A stretch of DNA of 64,000 nucleotides, from NCBI GenBank assembly GCA_002450015.1, contig DJYG01000037.1, positions 21,498-85,497 of the forward strand, in the 5' to 3' direction. Source of the stretch: Cyanobacteria bacterium UBA6984. Its GTDB lineage: Bacteria; Cyanobacteriota; Vampirovibrionia; Gastranaerophilales; Gastranaerophilaceae. Of the stretch, positions 1 through 9,461 are shown piece after piece. The notes beneath the pieces were generated by a model. The model worked only from the letters and a program-made list of their open reading frames with translations. It did not search any database and was not told the origin of the DNA. A program made the translations under genes and the position numbers. Every line of letters begins with the position of its first letter. Position 1 is the stretch's first letter.

Positions 1-135
1 TGCTAACATATAGATAGAGCAAATTTTATAACTTTTTAAATACCATGCACAAGCATCTTGTGTACAAACTTTTTCAAAATCAGCACCTGCTGACATTAGT
101 GGGCAAAATGGTATATTTTTGTCGTTTCCTGCCAT
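1..135 (-). CDS. small Cys-containing protein, C-terminus outside window
   Basis: The first 45 residues read from an ATG whose complement lies at 133-135 and run off the left edge without a stop. Four cysteines are visible (FCPLMS, VCTQDACAW, ICS), a spacing that suggests metal or Fe-S binding, but I cannot name the family. It starts 6 nt after the NfnA-like stop codon on the same strand, so the two are probably co-transcribed and the protein may serve the same redox enzyme (inference). Being partial and short, the protein identity is uncertain, although the open frame and tight spacing support a real gene. Confidence 0.6.
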   Translation of the reverse strand, partial: MAGNDKNIPFCPLMSAGADFEKVCTQDACAWYLKSYKICSIYMLA

Positions 136-141
136 AAAACC

Positions 142-975
142 TTATCCTTTCTTTAATAAGTTGCAGTTTTCATCTCTCTTACGTTCTTGTTCTTTATAAA
201 TTTTAGTTCTATTTATAACTTCATCAAAATCAATTTCGTGTGCGTTAAAATCAGGTCCGTCAACACAGGCAAATTTAACTTCACCTCCAACTGTTATACG
301 GCAAGCACCACACATGCCTGTTCCGTCAACCATAATAGGATTCATACTTGCTTCAGTATAAATACCTTTATCCCTTGTTAAGTTAGCAACAGCTCTCATC
401 ATAGGCATTGGACCAACTGCAATTGCATAATCAACTTTTTCTTGTCCCATGATGCGTTCTAATACTTGGGTTACAAATCCTTTTTCACCAAGTGAACCAT
501 CATCTGTTGTGATAAACAGTTCTGTACAAGCATCTTTCATTTTATCTTGCCAAAAGATTAAATCTTTGTTTCTTGCACCCATTATCATATAAACCTTGTT
601 TCCTGCTTCTTTAAAAGCTTTTGCTATTAAATAACAAGGAGCTGCGCCGTATCCGCCTGCAAGGCAAACAACAGTTCCGTATTTTTTGATATGTGTAGGT
701 TGTCCTAATGGTCCAACAAGGTCTGCAAGCTCATCACCTTCGTTTAAAGCTGCAAGTTGTTTGGTAGAATACCCTACTGCCATAAATACAAGAGTTAAAA
801 TTCCATTTTCTTTATCTACGTCAGCTATTGTAAGCGGTACTCTTTCACCATCTTCTGTTGCTCTAAAAATAATAAATTGACCGGCTTTTGCATTTCTTAC
901 TACAAATGGTGCATCAATTGTTATTTCATATTGATTTGGACAAATTTCTTTTTTTGTTAATATTTTGTACGGCAT
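142..975 (-). CDS. NfnA/SudB-like FAD/NAD-binding ferredoxin-NADP reductase subunit
   Basis: Protein of 277 residues with the layout of the dihydroorotate dehydrogenase electron-transfer/sulfide dehydrogenase family: an N-terminal FAD-binding barrel, an NAD(P)-binding Rossmann part around residue 107 (AGGYGAAPCYL), and a C-terminal [2Fe-2S] loop with clustered Cys near residues 220-237 (MCGACRITVGG...FACVDGP). In characterised relatives this subunit pairs with a glutamate-synthase-like flavoprotein (NfnB/GltD) to move electrons between NADH, NADPH and ferredoxin. The partner is not in the window; a small Cys protein follows 6 nt downstream. A TATAAT and an AGGATAG ribosome-binding site precede the start. 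The family is secure; NfnA versus SudB or PyrK-like role is inferred from the tail motif. Confidence 0.85.
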   Translation of the reverse strand: MPYKILTKKEICPNQYEITIDAPFVVRNAKAGQFIIFRATEDGERVPLTIADVDKENGILTLVFMAVGYSTKQLAALNEGDELADLVGPLGQPTHIKKYGTVVCLAGGYGAAPCYLIAKAFKEAGNKVYMIMGARNKDLIFWQDKMKDACTELFITTDDGSLGEKGFVTQVLERIMGQEKVDYAIAVGPMPMMRAVANLTRDKGIYTEASMNPIMVDGTGMCGACRITVGGEVKFACVDGPDFNAHEIDFDEVINRTKIYKEQERKRDENCNLLKKG

Positions 976-1061
976 TTTATACTATCCTATTTAACCTTTT
1001 CATTATATCATATTTGTACGTTTATTATATAATTAAAAGTAAAAAATACAACAGGTGATGT

Positions 1062-1742
1062 ATGAAAAATATAGCAATAATTTTAGCGTCAGGTAGCGGA
1101 GAACGTTTTGGAGAGAATATTCCAAAGCAGTTTTATGTTTTCAAAGGAAAAACTTTATTAGAACATTCACTTGATGCTTTTGAACAAAATGAAAATATTA
1201 ATGAAATTTTTTTAGTTACAAATCCAAAGTTCAGAGATTTGGCAGAGGAAATTTTGGCGAAAAATAATTATAAAAAAATAACTAAAGTTTTAAATGGCGG
1301 AAAAACAAGAGTTGAAAGCTCATACATTGGTACAAAAGAAGCTCCTGATGAATCAAATGTTTTAATTCATGATGCAGTTAGGGCGTTTGTTACACAGGAT
1401 ATTATAAATAGAAATATTTTTGCCTTGAAAAAATATAATGCTATTGGTACAGCAATAGAAACGGTTGATACAATAATTCAGGTTGATGAAAATAATTGTA
1501 TTACAAATATTCCTCAACGGAGTAGTTTGAAAAGAGTTCAGACACCTCAATCATTTAGAGCTGAATTAATAAAAAAAGCGCATAAACTTGCATTGGACGA
1601 AAATAACCAAAATTTTACGGACGATTGCGGTCTAATTTTGCAATATAATTTAGCCCCAATACATATTGTTGAAGGTGACGAAATTAATTTAAAAATTACT
1701 CAAAAAAGTGATTTGGAGATTATTGAAAAACTATGGAAATAA
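1062..1742 (+). CDS. ispD: IspD-family cytidylyltransferase (MEP or ribitol/sugar-alcohol phosphate)
   Basis: Protein of 226 residues with the nucleotidyltransferase signature: the CTP-binding loop ASGSGERFG (residues 9-17) followed by PKQ (21-23), HDAVRAF near residues 102-108, and VQTPQSF further on. The family makes CDP-methylerythritol for isoprenoid synthesis (IspD) or CDP-ribitol-type precursors for surface polymers (TarI). An AGGTGATGT site precedes the ATG. The gene overlaps a glycosyltransferase by 10 nt and heads a surface-glycan cluster, which makes the glycan role a live alternative; no ribitol dehydrogenase partner is adjacent. The family is certain, the substrate is not. Confidence 0.75.
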   Translation: MKNIAIILASGSGERFGENIPKQFYVFKGKTLLEHSLDAFEQNENINEIFLVTNPKFRDLAEEILAKNNYKKITKVLNGGKTRVESSYIGTKEAPDESNVLIHDAVRAFVTQDIINRNIFALKKYNAIGTAIETVDTIIQVDENNCITNIPQRSSLKRVQTPQSFRAELIKKAHKLALDENNQNFTDDCGLILQYNLAPIHIVEGDEINLKITQKSDLEIIEKLWK

Positions 1743-2701
1743 AAGTTTCTGTCGTAATTCCTATATATAATGCCGAAAAATATTTAAAACAGTGTCTTGA
1801 TAGTGTACAAAATCAGACATTAAAAGAAATTCAGATTATTTGTGTAAACGATGGTTCTACTGATAAAAGTTTGGATATAATAAACGAATATTCTAAAAAT
1901 GATGAAAGATTTGTTGTAATTAATCAAAAAAACAGTGGCTGCGGAAAAGCATATAATGAGGGTATGAAAGCCGCAACAGGTGAATACATAGGATTTGTTG
2001 AACCGGATGATTATATTAATCTTGATATGTATGAAAATCTTTATAATATTGCAAAATCGAATGACGTAGATTTTGTTAAGTCCGATTTTGTTGAATTTAA
2101 TTCAAAAGGTGAAACAAATTATAGAGCATTAACATATTCAAAGGAGTATTATAACAAAATTATTAATCCGAAAGAAGATTTAAATGTTTTTAATTTTGCT
2201 ATGAATACTTGGACAGGGATATATAGCCGTGAATTTCTTGAAAAAAACGATATAAAATACAATGAAACAGCGGGTGCAAGTTTTCAGGATAATGGTTTTT
2301 GGTTTAAAACTTTTTGCCTTGCGGAAAGGGTTTATTTTTTAGATAAAGACTTTTATAATTATAGAATTGATAATCCAAATTCATCAATAAATAATCATGA
2401 GAAAGTTTTATGTATGAAAACGGAGTATGATTTAATTTATGAATTTTTATGTAAAAATTCAGATTTAAAGGAAAGGTTTAAGTATATATACCAATTAAGA
2501 AGGTTTAAAAATTATAAATTTTCATATAAACGAATTTCGAAAAAGTATAAATGGCAGTTTTTAAAAGTATTTGCAAATGATTTGAAAGAAGCTGAAAGAC
2601 GACAAGAAATTGACAAAAGCTTGTTTAGAAAAGATGAATTAAGAGAAATCTTTTTAATAAAATATTTTCCGATTTTGTATTTATTGATGACTAAAAATTA
2701 A
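1733..2701 (+). CDS. glycosyltransferase family 2
   Basis: Protein of 322 residues with a GT-A fold start VSVVIPIYNAEKYL, the nucleotide-sugar motif VNDGSTDKS around residues 38-46, and an acidic metal-binding site EPDDY near residue 95. It would transfer a sugar from a nucleotide-sugar donor to a growing surface glycan on the cytoplasmic face. The start lies inside the last codons of the upstream cytidylyltransferase (10-nt overlap), indicating translational coupling. It resembles the GT2 gene at 8427 in its first 100 residues. Donor and acceptor cannot be read from the sequence. Confidence 0.88.
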   Translation: MEIKVSVVIPIYNAEKYLKQCLDSVQNQTLKEIQIICVNDGSTDKSLDIINEYSKNDERFVVINQKNSGCGKAYNEGMKAATGEYIGFVEPDDYINLDMYENLYNIAKSNDVDFVKSDFVEFNSKGETNYRALTYSKEYYNKIINPKEDLNVFNFAMNTWTGIYSREFLEKNDIKYNETAGASFQDNGFWFKTFCLAERVYFLDKDFYNYRIDNPNSSINNHEKVLCMKTEYDLIYEFLCKNSDLKERFKYIYQLRRFKNYKFSYKRISKKYKWQFLKVFANDLKEAERRQEIDKSLFRKDELREIFLIKYFPILYLLMTKN

Positions 2702-2761
2702 TATATTTGACCGAAAAATAAATTTATGTGAAAATAAAATTAAGGAAGTTAAGGAGAAATT

Positions 2762-3598
2762 ATGTTAAGTAAATATTTTCAAGTAAAGACAAAATCTAAA
2801 AAATTTGATGATGACTTATTGTGGTCAATGGGCGAAATAAAAGGTAAAAAAGTTCTTTTATATGGTGCTGGAGAAGGTTTTGTAGAATTAAATAAAAGAT
2901 ACTTTTTCAATGATGTGTTAAATATAGTTGCAATAGCAGATAAAAAATTCGAGCACGAATGTGAATGTGGTTGTGGGCACAGTGGTTGTTGCTGTGGTCA
3001 CGAACATAAGGCAGAAGAAAAATATGAAACTCAATATTTTGAAGGGATAAGAGCGATTGCTCCAAGTGATATTCCAAATGAAGATTATGATGTTCTATTG
3101 ATAACAAACGAACGTCCTCAACCAATTTTGAACTACGTATTTAATGAATTGAACATTGAGGGTAAAGACGTAAGAACAGTATTTAATGAAGAAATACCTG
3201 ATGAACAGCCTAATTTGTTGTATTTATACAATTTTAAATTTGATAAGACATTGCCAAAACTGGTTAAAAAACTTGAAGGTAAATCAGTTGTAATATATGG
3301 TGCGGGAGTATTTTTTGAAATTATTAAAAAATACTTTGACCTTTCGGGGTTGAATATAATTGGTGTTTCAGATAGAAGATTTGAAGGTCACGAAGAAAAT
3401 GAAGAATTTTTGGGCTACAAGACTTATGCTCCATCAGAAATAAAAGAATTAAACCCTGATTATGTTTTGGTGGCTACAAAATTCTATATAAATATCATTG
3501 AAGATTTGTATTATGACACATTGAAGGGTTCAAAGATTAAAATAAAACCATTAATGAAAAAGCCGTTTTGGACATTGGTTAAAGAAATTTGGGGATAA
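2762..3598 (+). CDS. tandem Rossmann-domain protein with Cys/His-rich insert
   Basis: Protein of 278 residues made of two similar halves, each starting with a dinucleotide-binding-like loop: GKKVLLYGAGEG at about 28-39 and GKSVVIYGAGVF at about 174-185. Each is followed by a similar IADKKFE or VSDRRFE segment and an APSDI or APSEI segment, so the gene looks like an internal duplication. The first half carries an insert at about residues 62-82 with eight Cys and four His, absent from the second half, that looks like a metal site. An AAGGAG site precedes the ATG, and the stop lies 1 nt before the next gene. Such Rossmann units occur in nucleotide-sugar and glycan clusters; the reaction is unknown. 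Confidence 0.6.
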   Translation: MLSKYFQVKTKSKKFDDDLLWSMGEIKGKKVLLYGAGEGFVELNKRYFFNDVLNIVAIADKKFEHECECGCGHSGCCCGHEHKAEEKYETQYFEGIRAIAPSDIPNEDYDVLLITNERPQPILNYVFNELNIEGKDVRTVFNEEIPDEQPNLLYLYNFKFDKTLPKLVKKLEGKSVVIYGAGVFFEIIKKYFDLSGLNIIGVSDRRFEGHEENEEFLGYKTYAPSEIKELNPDYVLVATKFYINIIEDLYYDTLKGSKIKIKPLMKKPFWTLVKEIWG

Positions 3599-3599
3599 A

Positions 3600-4475
3600 A
3601 TGTCTGAAAAAATTAACATTTTTTTTAATGTAAATGATTTATATGTAAAATATATGTCAGTAACAATGGCATCTATTTTGATTAATACAAAAAGAGATGT
3701 TTCATTCTATGTTATAAGTAGTGATATTACAGAAAAGAGTAAAAAAAATATAGAAAAGTTAAAAAGAATAAAAGATTTTGATATCGAGTATATAGATATA
3801 GATTCAAAAAAAATGGACCTAATTCCTGAAAGTTCAAGAAGTGATATATCTATTGAAACAAATTATAGATTTTTAGTTTCATCATTAAAACCCGAAATGA
3901 AAAAATGTATATTTTTAGATGCAGATTTAGTTGTTGATAAAGATATATCAAAATTATGGGATATACATATTGAAGATAACTATATGGCAGCAGTGAAAGA
4001 CCGTATCACTTTTTCATCAAGTTACAGTTGGGTACATAACTTGCCACTACCTGAAAAATTTACGTATGTAAATACAGGTGTTGCAATCATGAATTTAGAT
4101 TTGTGGAGAAAAGATAATATTGAGCAAAAGATTTTTGAATATGCTCAAAAATATAGAGATATATTGAAATTCCCTGATCAAGATATTTTAAATATTGTTT
4201 TAGCTCCAAAGATATATTATTTGGAAAATAAATTCAATGCTGACTGTAATCATGAATATTTTATTGAAGAAGAAAGAAAAAAAGCATTTTTAAACTCCGT
4301 TGTATTTCACTGGGTTGGATACAATAAGCCTTGGAACAAATTCTTTTGCCCTTATTTTTATAAATACTGGATGTATGCATTTTTAAGTCCATATTATAAA
4401 GCTATAGCAAAAGAAATGTTTGATAATATAAAATTATATAAAAAAATACATATTTTAAAATTGATATATAATTAA
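3600..4475 (+). CDS. glycosyltransferase family 8
   Basis: Protein of 291 residues with GT8 features: an N-terminal NVNDLYVKYMSVTMASIL strand-helix unit, the DxD metal motif DADLVVD near residue 107, the NTGVAIMNLDLWR segment, and HWVGYNKPW near the C-terminus (His ligand). GT8 enzymes are retaining transferases using UDP-glucose or UDP-galactose, typically in LPS core or glycan assembly. The start follows the previous stop by 1 nt with a GGGGAT site just upstream. A second GT8 lies at 6319. The acceptor is unknown. Confidence 0.88.
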   Translation: MSEKINIFFNVNDLYVKYMSVTMASILINTKRDVSFYVISSDITEKSKKNIEKLKRIKDFDIEYIDIDSKKMDLIPESSRSDISIETNYRFLVSSLKPEMKKCIFLDADLVVDKDISKLWDIHIEDNYMAAVKDRITFSSSYSWVHNLPLPEKFTYVNTGVAIMNLDLWRKDNIEQKIFEYAQKYRDILKFPDQDILNIVLAPKIYYLENKFNADCNHEYFIEEERKKAFLNSVVFHWVGYNKPWNKFFCPYFYKYWMYAFLSPYYKAIAKEMFDNIKLYKKIHILKLIYN

Positions 4476-4489
4476 TAGGGATAAACATT

Positions 4490-5422
4490 ATGAGTACTAG
4501 TTATTATATATATTTTATGTTTATACAAAAATTTTTAAGAATAATTGTTGTTTGGGTATTTTTTATCCGCAATTTTATTAAAACATTATATTGGTTTTGT
4601 TTTAATTATTTAAATTATAATTCAAGATTTTTATTGAACATAATTATGAATATAATTTCTAAAGCTAAAAATGTTGAAAAGTTTTTTATAAAACAATTCG
4701 TTAAACAAACCAGTAAACAATGGTTAAAATATAAAGGTATATACGAAGGTAAAGATGTTGTGTTAGTTGCTTGTGGACCAACAGTTAACAACTATAAAAT
4801 GATAAAAGATGCTATTCATATTGGAGTTAACAGAGCATTTAAAATTCCTCATATAAAATTTGATTATTTATGTTATCAGGATACGTTTCCTGAAGGTTCT
4901 GAAGAATTGGATGCATACACTCGTGAGAGTGTACGTTTATGTGGAATGTTACCTGAATCAAGAAGATATGAATTAAGACATTGTGATTGGGATGGCTTAC
5001 CATACACCAAAGAAAATTTACAAAATAATTTATTTTTTATGTTAAATCCGCATGAAAAAGATTATAATTTTGCTTTAGATTTAGAAAAAGATGCTTTTTG
5101 TGATGCTGAAGGATGTGTTTTTTCTGCATTACAATTTGTTATGTACACTAATCCAAAGAGAATTTATTTAGTAGGTTGTGATTGTTCAAATATTACCTCT
5201 GATTATGCATATGTAAAAATTAATCCTGAATATTCAAGGCAAAAAATTTCATATATTGAGTTTAAAAATTTTTATGAAAAATATTATCCAGATACAGAGT
5301 TTGTATCAATAAATCCTGACGGTTTAAAGGGTATATTTAAAGATGTTTATATTCAATCTTATATTGACAGTAATCCCGAATTAAACTTGTCGGATGAAAA
5401 TATAGAAATTATACAAGGATAA
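4490..5422 (+). CDS. MptE-like / DUF115-type protein in glycan cluster
   Basis: Protein of 310 residues. The recognisable part begins near residue 85 (GKDVVLVACGPTVNNY) and resembles the Rossmann-like core of the 6-hydroxymethylpterin pyrophosphokinase MptE-like/DUF115 family. In bacteria such proteins often sit in flagellin-glycosylation or surface-glycan loci and are thought to transfer nonulosonic acids or related sugars. A later segment, RIYLVGCDCS, fits the same fold. The first 65 residues are hydrophobic and aromatic and could be a membrane-associated region; an internal ATG at 4646 would remove most of them, but only the 4490 start has a GGGATA site. The family call is moderate and the function is inferred from context. 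Confidence 0.55.
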   Translation: MSTSYYIYFMFIQKFLRIIVVWVFFIRNFIKTLYWFCFNYLNYNSRFLLNIIMNIISKAKNVEKFFIKQFVKQTSKQWLKYKGIYEGKDVVLVACGPTVNNYKMIKDAIHIGVNRAFKIPHIKFDYLCYQDTFPEGSEELDAYTRESVRLCGMLPESRRYELRHCDWDGLPYTKENLQNNLFFMLNPHEKDYNFALDLEKDAFCDAEGCVFSALQFVMYTNPKRIYLVGCDCSNITSDYAYVKINPEYSRQKISYIEFKNFYEKYYPDTEFVSINPDGLKGIFKDVYIQSYIDSNPELNLSDENIEIIQG

Positions 5423-5424
5423 AT

Positions 5425-6264
5425 ATGCCCAAAGTATCAAATATTATAAAAATTTTAATATCGTATCATAAGCCTTATTCATTGCTTAAAAACAAAATAT
5501 TTGTACCGGTACATGTAGGTAGAGATGTTGCGATGGAAAAATCAAAAGATGGTAAAATCGCATTAAAAGATTATAATTGGCTTATAAAAAATTTAATAGG
5601 GGATAATACTGGAGAGAATATTTCTTACAAAAATCGAGAATGGTGTGAATTGACTGCTATATACTGGGCTTGGAAAAACTATGATAAAATAGGCAATCCC
5701 AGTTTCATAGGTTTTATGCATTATAGACGTTTCTTTGAGTTTGATAATTACAAAAAAACTAAAGATATTGAAAATTTTGTAAAGAAATATGATTTTATAA
5801 TCAATCAACGTTGTTTACATAATGAAAACGACCAAAATAATTATAATCAATATAAACTTTCAAAACATCATCATATTGAAAATTTAGAAGCAGCTATAGA
5901 AATTGTAAAGAAACTGTATCCATATTACGATGAATCAATAGAAAAATATTTAAAACTGGATTATGGATATTACAAAAATATTTTTATAATGAAAAAAGAA
6001 ATCTTTTTTGAATATTGTAAATGGTTATTTTCTATACTGGAACAGTTAGAAAAAGAAATTGATATAACTATTTATAATGATCAAGAAAAACGAGTGTTTG
6101 GTTATATTGCGGAGCGTTTATTAGGTATTTTTTATACTCATTGGAAAAATGACATTAAAACAACAGAATTGCCATTAGAACGTATATCAGAAATTAATTA
6201 CATAAATTTCAATGAACGTATACATAACCTTCTACGAAAATTAATAATATTATATTGTAGTTAA
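5425..6264 (+). CDS. DUF4422 capsular-polysaccharide glycosyltransferase-like protein
   Basis: Protein of 279 residues matching the DUF4422 pattern as I remember it: IFVPVHVGRD near the N-terminus, then DNTGENIS (about 60-67), CELTAIYWAWKN (about 73-84) and GFMHYRRFFEF (about 93-103). Members occur in capsule, O-antigen and exopolysaccharide loci and are treated as galactosyltransferase-like. It starts 2 nt after the previous stop with an AAGGATA site, so it belongs to the same operon. No donor can be assigned. Confidence 0.75.
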   Translation: MPKVSNIIKILISYHKPYSLLKNKIFVPVHVGRDVAMEKSKDGKIALKDYNWLIKNLIGDNTGENISYKNREWCELTAIYWAWKNYDKIGNPSFIGFMHYRRFFEFDNYKKTKDIENFVKKYDFIINQRCLHNENDQNNYNQYKLSKHHHIENLEAAIEIVKKLYPYYDESIEKYLKLDYGYYKNIFIMKKEIFFEYCKWLFSILEQLEKEIDITIYNDQEKRVFGYIAERLLGIFYTHWKNDIKTTELPLERISEINYINFNERIHNLLRKLIILYCS

Positions 6265-6318
6265 CAATAAATTCTATTTTTTACATAGATTTGTAATATA
6301 TAACAATGAGGGAATTAA

Positions 6319-7281
6319 ATGAAACCAAATTTTGAAAAAAATAATATACCAGTAATATTTTCAGCAGATAATAACTATGTAGATTATTTAATAGTAACTA
6401 TTAAATCTTTAATTTGTAATTCATCAAACAAATATAATTACGATATTTATGTCCTTAATGACGATATCGAAGAACATTCAAAACTAGTTGTAAAACAACT
6501 GGAACAATCCAATGTCAAAATAACTTTTGTTGATATGAATCTATTATATAACAATATTGATAAAAGTATTTTTTATTTACGTAATTATTTTACTATATCA
6601 ACGTACAACAGATTTTTTATACCAAGGCTTTTTAAAAATTTTGATAAAATTATATACATAGATTGTGACACGATAATTTTAGGAGATGTTGCAGAGTTGT
6701 ATTATCATAATTTAAACAATAATGTTGCTGCGGCAACAAAAGATATTTATATCATGTGTGAAGTTGCCTTGAATAATAAAAATATTGTAAATTATTTTGA
6801 AAATAAATTAAAATTAAAAAATAAAAATAACTATTTCCAAGCTGGACTATTAGTTCTTGATATAAAAAAATTGACATTGATGGATTTTGAAAGTAAATGT
6901 ATTGATACTTTAAAAAAAATTAAAACTCCTCTTTTTGTTGATCAAGACATATTGAATATAGTTCTTGAAAATCATGTTGAATTTCTTAATGTTGAATGGG
7001 ATATGTTATTGCGATTATATTTTAAATATAAAAATTATAATGAAATACTTTCTAAATTAATGGTAGAAGAATATAACAAAGGTTTTAAACATCCTAAAAT
7101 GGTACATTTTACAGGTAATATCAAGCCATGGAAAAGTTTACAAACGCCAAAAGCCTATTTATTTTGGAAATATGCTATAAGAACTCCTGTATTTTGGAAA
7201 TTAATAAAAGAACCAGTGAGAGATTTTATTTTTAAATCAACTAAAAATTTAAGATTATTAAAGTTAGTATATTTTGGATAA
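6319..7281 (+). CDS. glycosyltransferase family 8
   Basis: Protein of 320 residues with the N-terminal IPVIFSADNNYVDYLIVTI unit, a DCDTIILGDV metal site near residue 115, QAGLLVLDIKKL in the substrate domain and VHFTGNIKPWK near the C-terminus, all typical of GT8 retaining transferases. A GAGGGA site precedes the ATG, and the stop lies 3 nt before glf. It is a diverged paralogue of the GT8 at 3600. It probably adds a hexose to the glycan built by this cluster. Confidence 0.88.
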   Translation: MKPNFEKNNIPVIFSADNNYVDYLIVTIKSLICNSSNKYNYDIYVLNDDIEEHSKLVVKQLEQSNVKITFVDMNLLYNNIDKSIFYLRNYFTISTYNRFFIPRLFKNFDKIIYIDCDTIILGDVAELYYHNLNNNVAAATKDIYIMCEVALNNKNIVNYFENKLKLKNKNNYFQAGLLVLDIKKLTLMDFESKCIDTLKKIKTPLFVDQDILNIVLENHVEFLNVEWDMLLRLYFKYKNYNEILSKLMVEEYNKGFKHPKMVHFTGNIKPWKSLQTPKAYLFWKYAIRTPVFWKLIKEPVRDFIFKSTKNLRLLKLVYFG

Positions 7282-7284
7282 AAC

Positions 7285-8385
7285 ATGAAAAATTTAATAG
7301 TAGGAGCAGGGCTTACAGGTTCTGTTATAGCAAATTTAATAGCTGAAAGCGGAGAAAAAGTTACCGTAATCGACAAAAACAATTTTGTTGGCGGTAACAT
7401 AAACGATTACGTTGACGAACAAACTCAAATCCACGTTCATCGTTTTGGACCTCACATTTTCCACACTAATTTAGAACGTGTTTGGCAATATTTATCTCAA
7501 TTTACAGGCTGGCATGAATATTCTTTTGAACCAAATGTTGTTATAAAAGGTAAAAAAGTAACTTTACCATTTAACTTAAACACAATAAAGCAATGCTTTG
7601 ATGAGCAAACTGCAGAAAAATATATCAAAAAGCTTGTTGATGTTTATGGAATGGAACACAAAGTTCCTATTTTAGAGCTTAAACAAACAGATGATGAAGA
7701 TTTAAAATTCATTGCAGATTTTGTTTATAAATATGTTTTTGAAGGTTATACCATTAAACAATGGGGCTTGAAACCCGAAGAAATAGACCCGTCAATAACG
7801 GCTCGTGTTCCTGTATTTATAAGTTATGATAACAGATATTTTCAGGATAAATATCAAGCAATACCTCAAAACGGTTATACAGAAATGGTTAAAAATATTC
7901 TTAATCACAAAAATATTGAAGTTCGCCTGAATACAAAATATCAGGATTTAAACGAAAGTTTCGACAGGATTTTTTACACAGGTTCTATTGATGAATTTTT
8001 TGACTACAAATATGGAATGTTGCCATACAGAAGTCTTACTTTTGACATAGAAACGCATGACTGTGAATATTATCAGCCGACCGCTATGGTAAATTATCCT
8101 TGCAACAATGATTTTACAAGAATAACAGAGCATAAACACTTTTTAAGTGAAAAATCAGAAAAAACAGTTATTTCAAAAGAATATTCATACACTTTTGAAC
8201 TTGGAAAAAATGAAAGATATTATCCTATAAAAAGTGATGCAAATGCTGAACTTTACGAAAAATATTTAAATGATGCAAAACAACTAAAAAATACCTACTT
8301 TTTAGGCAGATTAGGAGCTTACAAATATTACAATATGGATCAGGCAGTTTTGGCAGCTTTGGAATTTTTTGATGTGATGAATTAA
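7285..8385 (+). CDS. glf: UDP-galactopyranose mutase
   Basis: Protein of 366 residues, the normal length. It begins with the FAD-binding GAGLTGSV loop (residues 7-14) and has VIDKNNFVGGN, HRFGPHIFHT (about 52-61), YRSLTFDIETH and the C-terminal LGRLGAYKYYNMDQAV stretch of Glf. The enzyme interconverts UDP-galactopyranose and UDP-galactofuranose in the cytoplasm with reduced FAD, so the glycan made by the surrounding transferases probably contains galactofuranose. It sits 3 nt downstream of the GT8 gene in the same operon. Confidence 0.96.
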   Translation: MKNLIVGAGLTGSVIANLIAESGEKVTVIDKNNFVGGNINDYVDEQTQIHVHRFGPHIFHTNLERVWQYLSQFTGWHEYSFEPNVVIKGKKVTLPFNLNTIKQCFDEQTAEKYIKKLVDVYGMEHKVPILELKQTDDEDLKFIADFVYKYVFEGYTIKQWGLKPEEIDPSITARVPVFISYDNRYFQDKYQAIPQNGYTEMVKNILNHKNIEVRLNTKYQDLNESFDRIFYTGSIDEFFDYKYGMLPYRSLTFDIETHDCEYYQPTAMVNYPCNNDFTRITEHKHFLSEKSEKTVISKEYSYTFELGKNERYYPIKSDANAELYEKYLNDAKQLKNTYFLGRLGAYKYYNMDQAVLAALEFFDVMN

Positions 8386-8426
8386 TGTTTAGTATGTTTT
8401 TGTTATAATTTTTTAGAGGTTTTATT

Positions 8427-9440
8427 ATGCCAAAAGTATCTGTAATTATACCGGTATATAATGTAGAAGAATATCTTAGCGAGTGTTTAGACAGCCTAAT
8501 TAATCAAACTTTAAGAGATATTGAAATTATTTGTATTAATGATGGTTCAACAGATAATAGTCTGAATATTTTAAATGAATATGCAAAAAAAGATTCCAGA
8601 ATAACTGTTTTAACTCAAGAAAATCAGGGCGCAGCTGTTGCACGTAATAGAGGTTTGGACATTGCAAAAGGTGAATACCTTTCAATATTAGATAGTGATG
8701 ATTATTTCAAGCAAGATATGCTTGAAAAATTATATAACAGAGCTGTTGAAACAGATGCAGAAATTGTAAAATGTTACGAATTTGTTGTTGATTCCAAAAA
8801 TGATAAAATTTATGAAAATAAATTTTTGCCTAAAGAAAAAATGGATAAGAAAGTTTTCTCAAGTATAGATGTAAAAGACTGCGCTTTTGATTTATCAAGA
8901 AATATTGCTTGGGAAAAAATGTTTAAAGCAAGTTTTGTATATGATAATAAGATTAGATTTCATAATGTAAGGGTTATTGATGATGCACATTTTGTTTTAA
9001 TAGCGTTTGCACTTGCAAATCGAATAACTATAGTAAATGAAAATTTAGTTTTTCATAGAATAAATATTTCTAATCAACAAACTTGTGTTGATAATATGAA
9101 TTCTTCAAAAAATAGAGTAAAAGATTTTATCTCAGCTTATGATAAAATTAGAAATTCTTTAATTGATAAAAACTTATATAATTTTTTTGAAAAAACATAT
9201 ATTAACAGATTGTGCCATGATATTTTATATTATACTTCAAAGTTAAGTTTTATAAATAAAATATATTTTTATAATAAATTAAAAATAACAATATTTTCAA
9301 AAATAAATATTCTTGAAAAAAAAATGGATTATTATAGTAGTATGAATAGATTTTATCTGGTTAAAATTATAAATAATCCTTTGTATATATTCATTGTATT
9401 TTTTAAAAGATTATTTTTAATCATTTTATATTGTCTGTAG
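8427..9440 (+). CDS. glycosyltransferase family 2
   Basis: Protein of 337 residues with VSVIIPVYNVEEYL, INDGSTDNS and LDSDDY motifs of an inverting GT-A enzyme in the first 95 residues; the C-terminal third is Lys/Ile/Tyr-rich and unassigned. A TATAAT lies upstream (8402-8412 region) with a GAGG site before the ATG, so this gene can be transcribed on its own as well as from the operon. Its N-terminal half resembles the GT2 at 1733. It is the last gene of the plus-strand glycan cluster and is convergent with waaA. Confidence 0.88.
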   Translation: MPKVSVIIPVYNVEEYLSECLDSLINQTLRDIEIICINDGSTDNSLNILNEYAKKDSRITVLTQENQGAAVARNRGLDIAKGEYLSILDSDDYFKQDMLEKLYNRAVETDAEIVKCYEFVVDSKNDKIYENKFLPKEKMDKKVFSSIDVKDCAFDLSRNIAWEKMFKASFVYDNKIRFHNVRVIDDAHFVLIAFALANRITIVNENLVFHRINISNQQTCVDNMNSSKNRVKDFISAYDKIRNSLIDKNLYNFFEKTYINRLCHDILYYTSKLSFINKIYFYNKLKITIFSKINILEKKMDYYSSMNRFYLVKIINNPLYIFIVFFKRLFLIILYCL

Positions 9441-9461
9441 CTATAGTGTTTTGTTAAATTT

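Noticed and set aside
1062..1742. Assigning the cytidylyltransferase firmly to TarI (ribitol phosphate)
   Set aside because: No TarJ-like dehydrogenase is adjacent and the motifs fit IspD equally; only the family call is safe.
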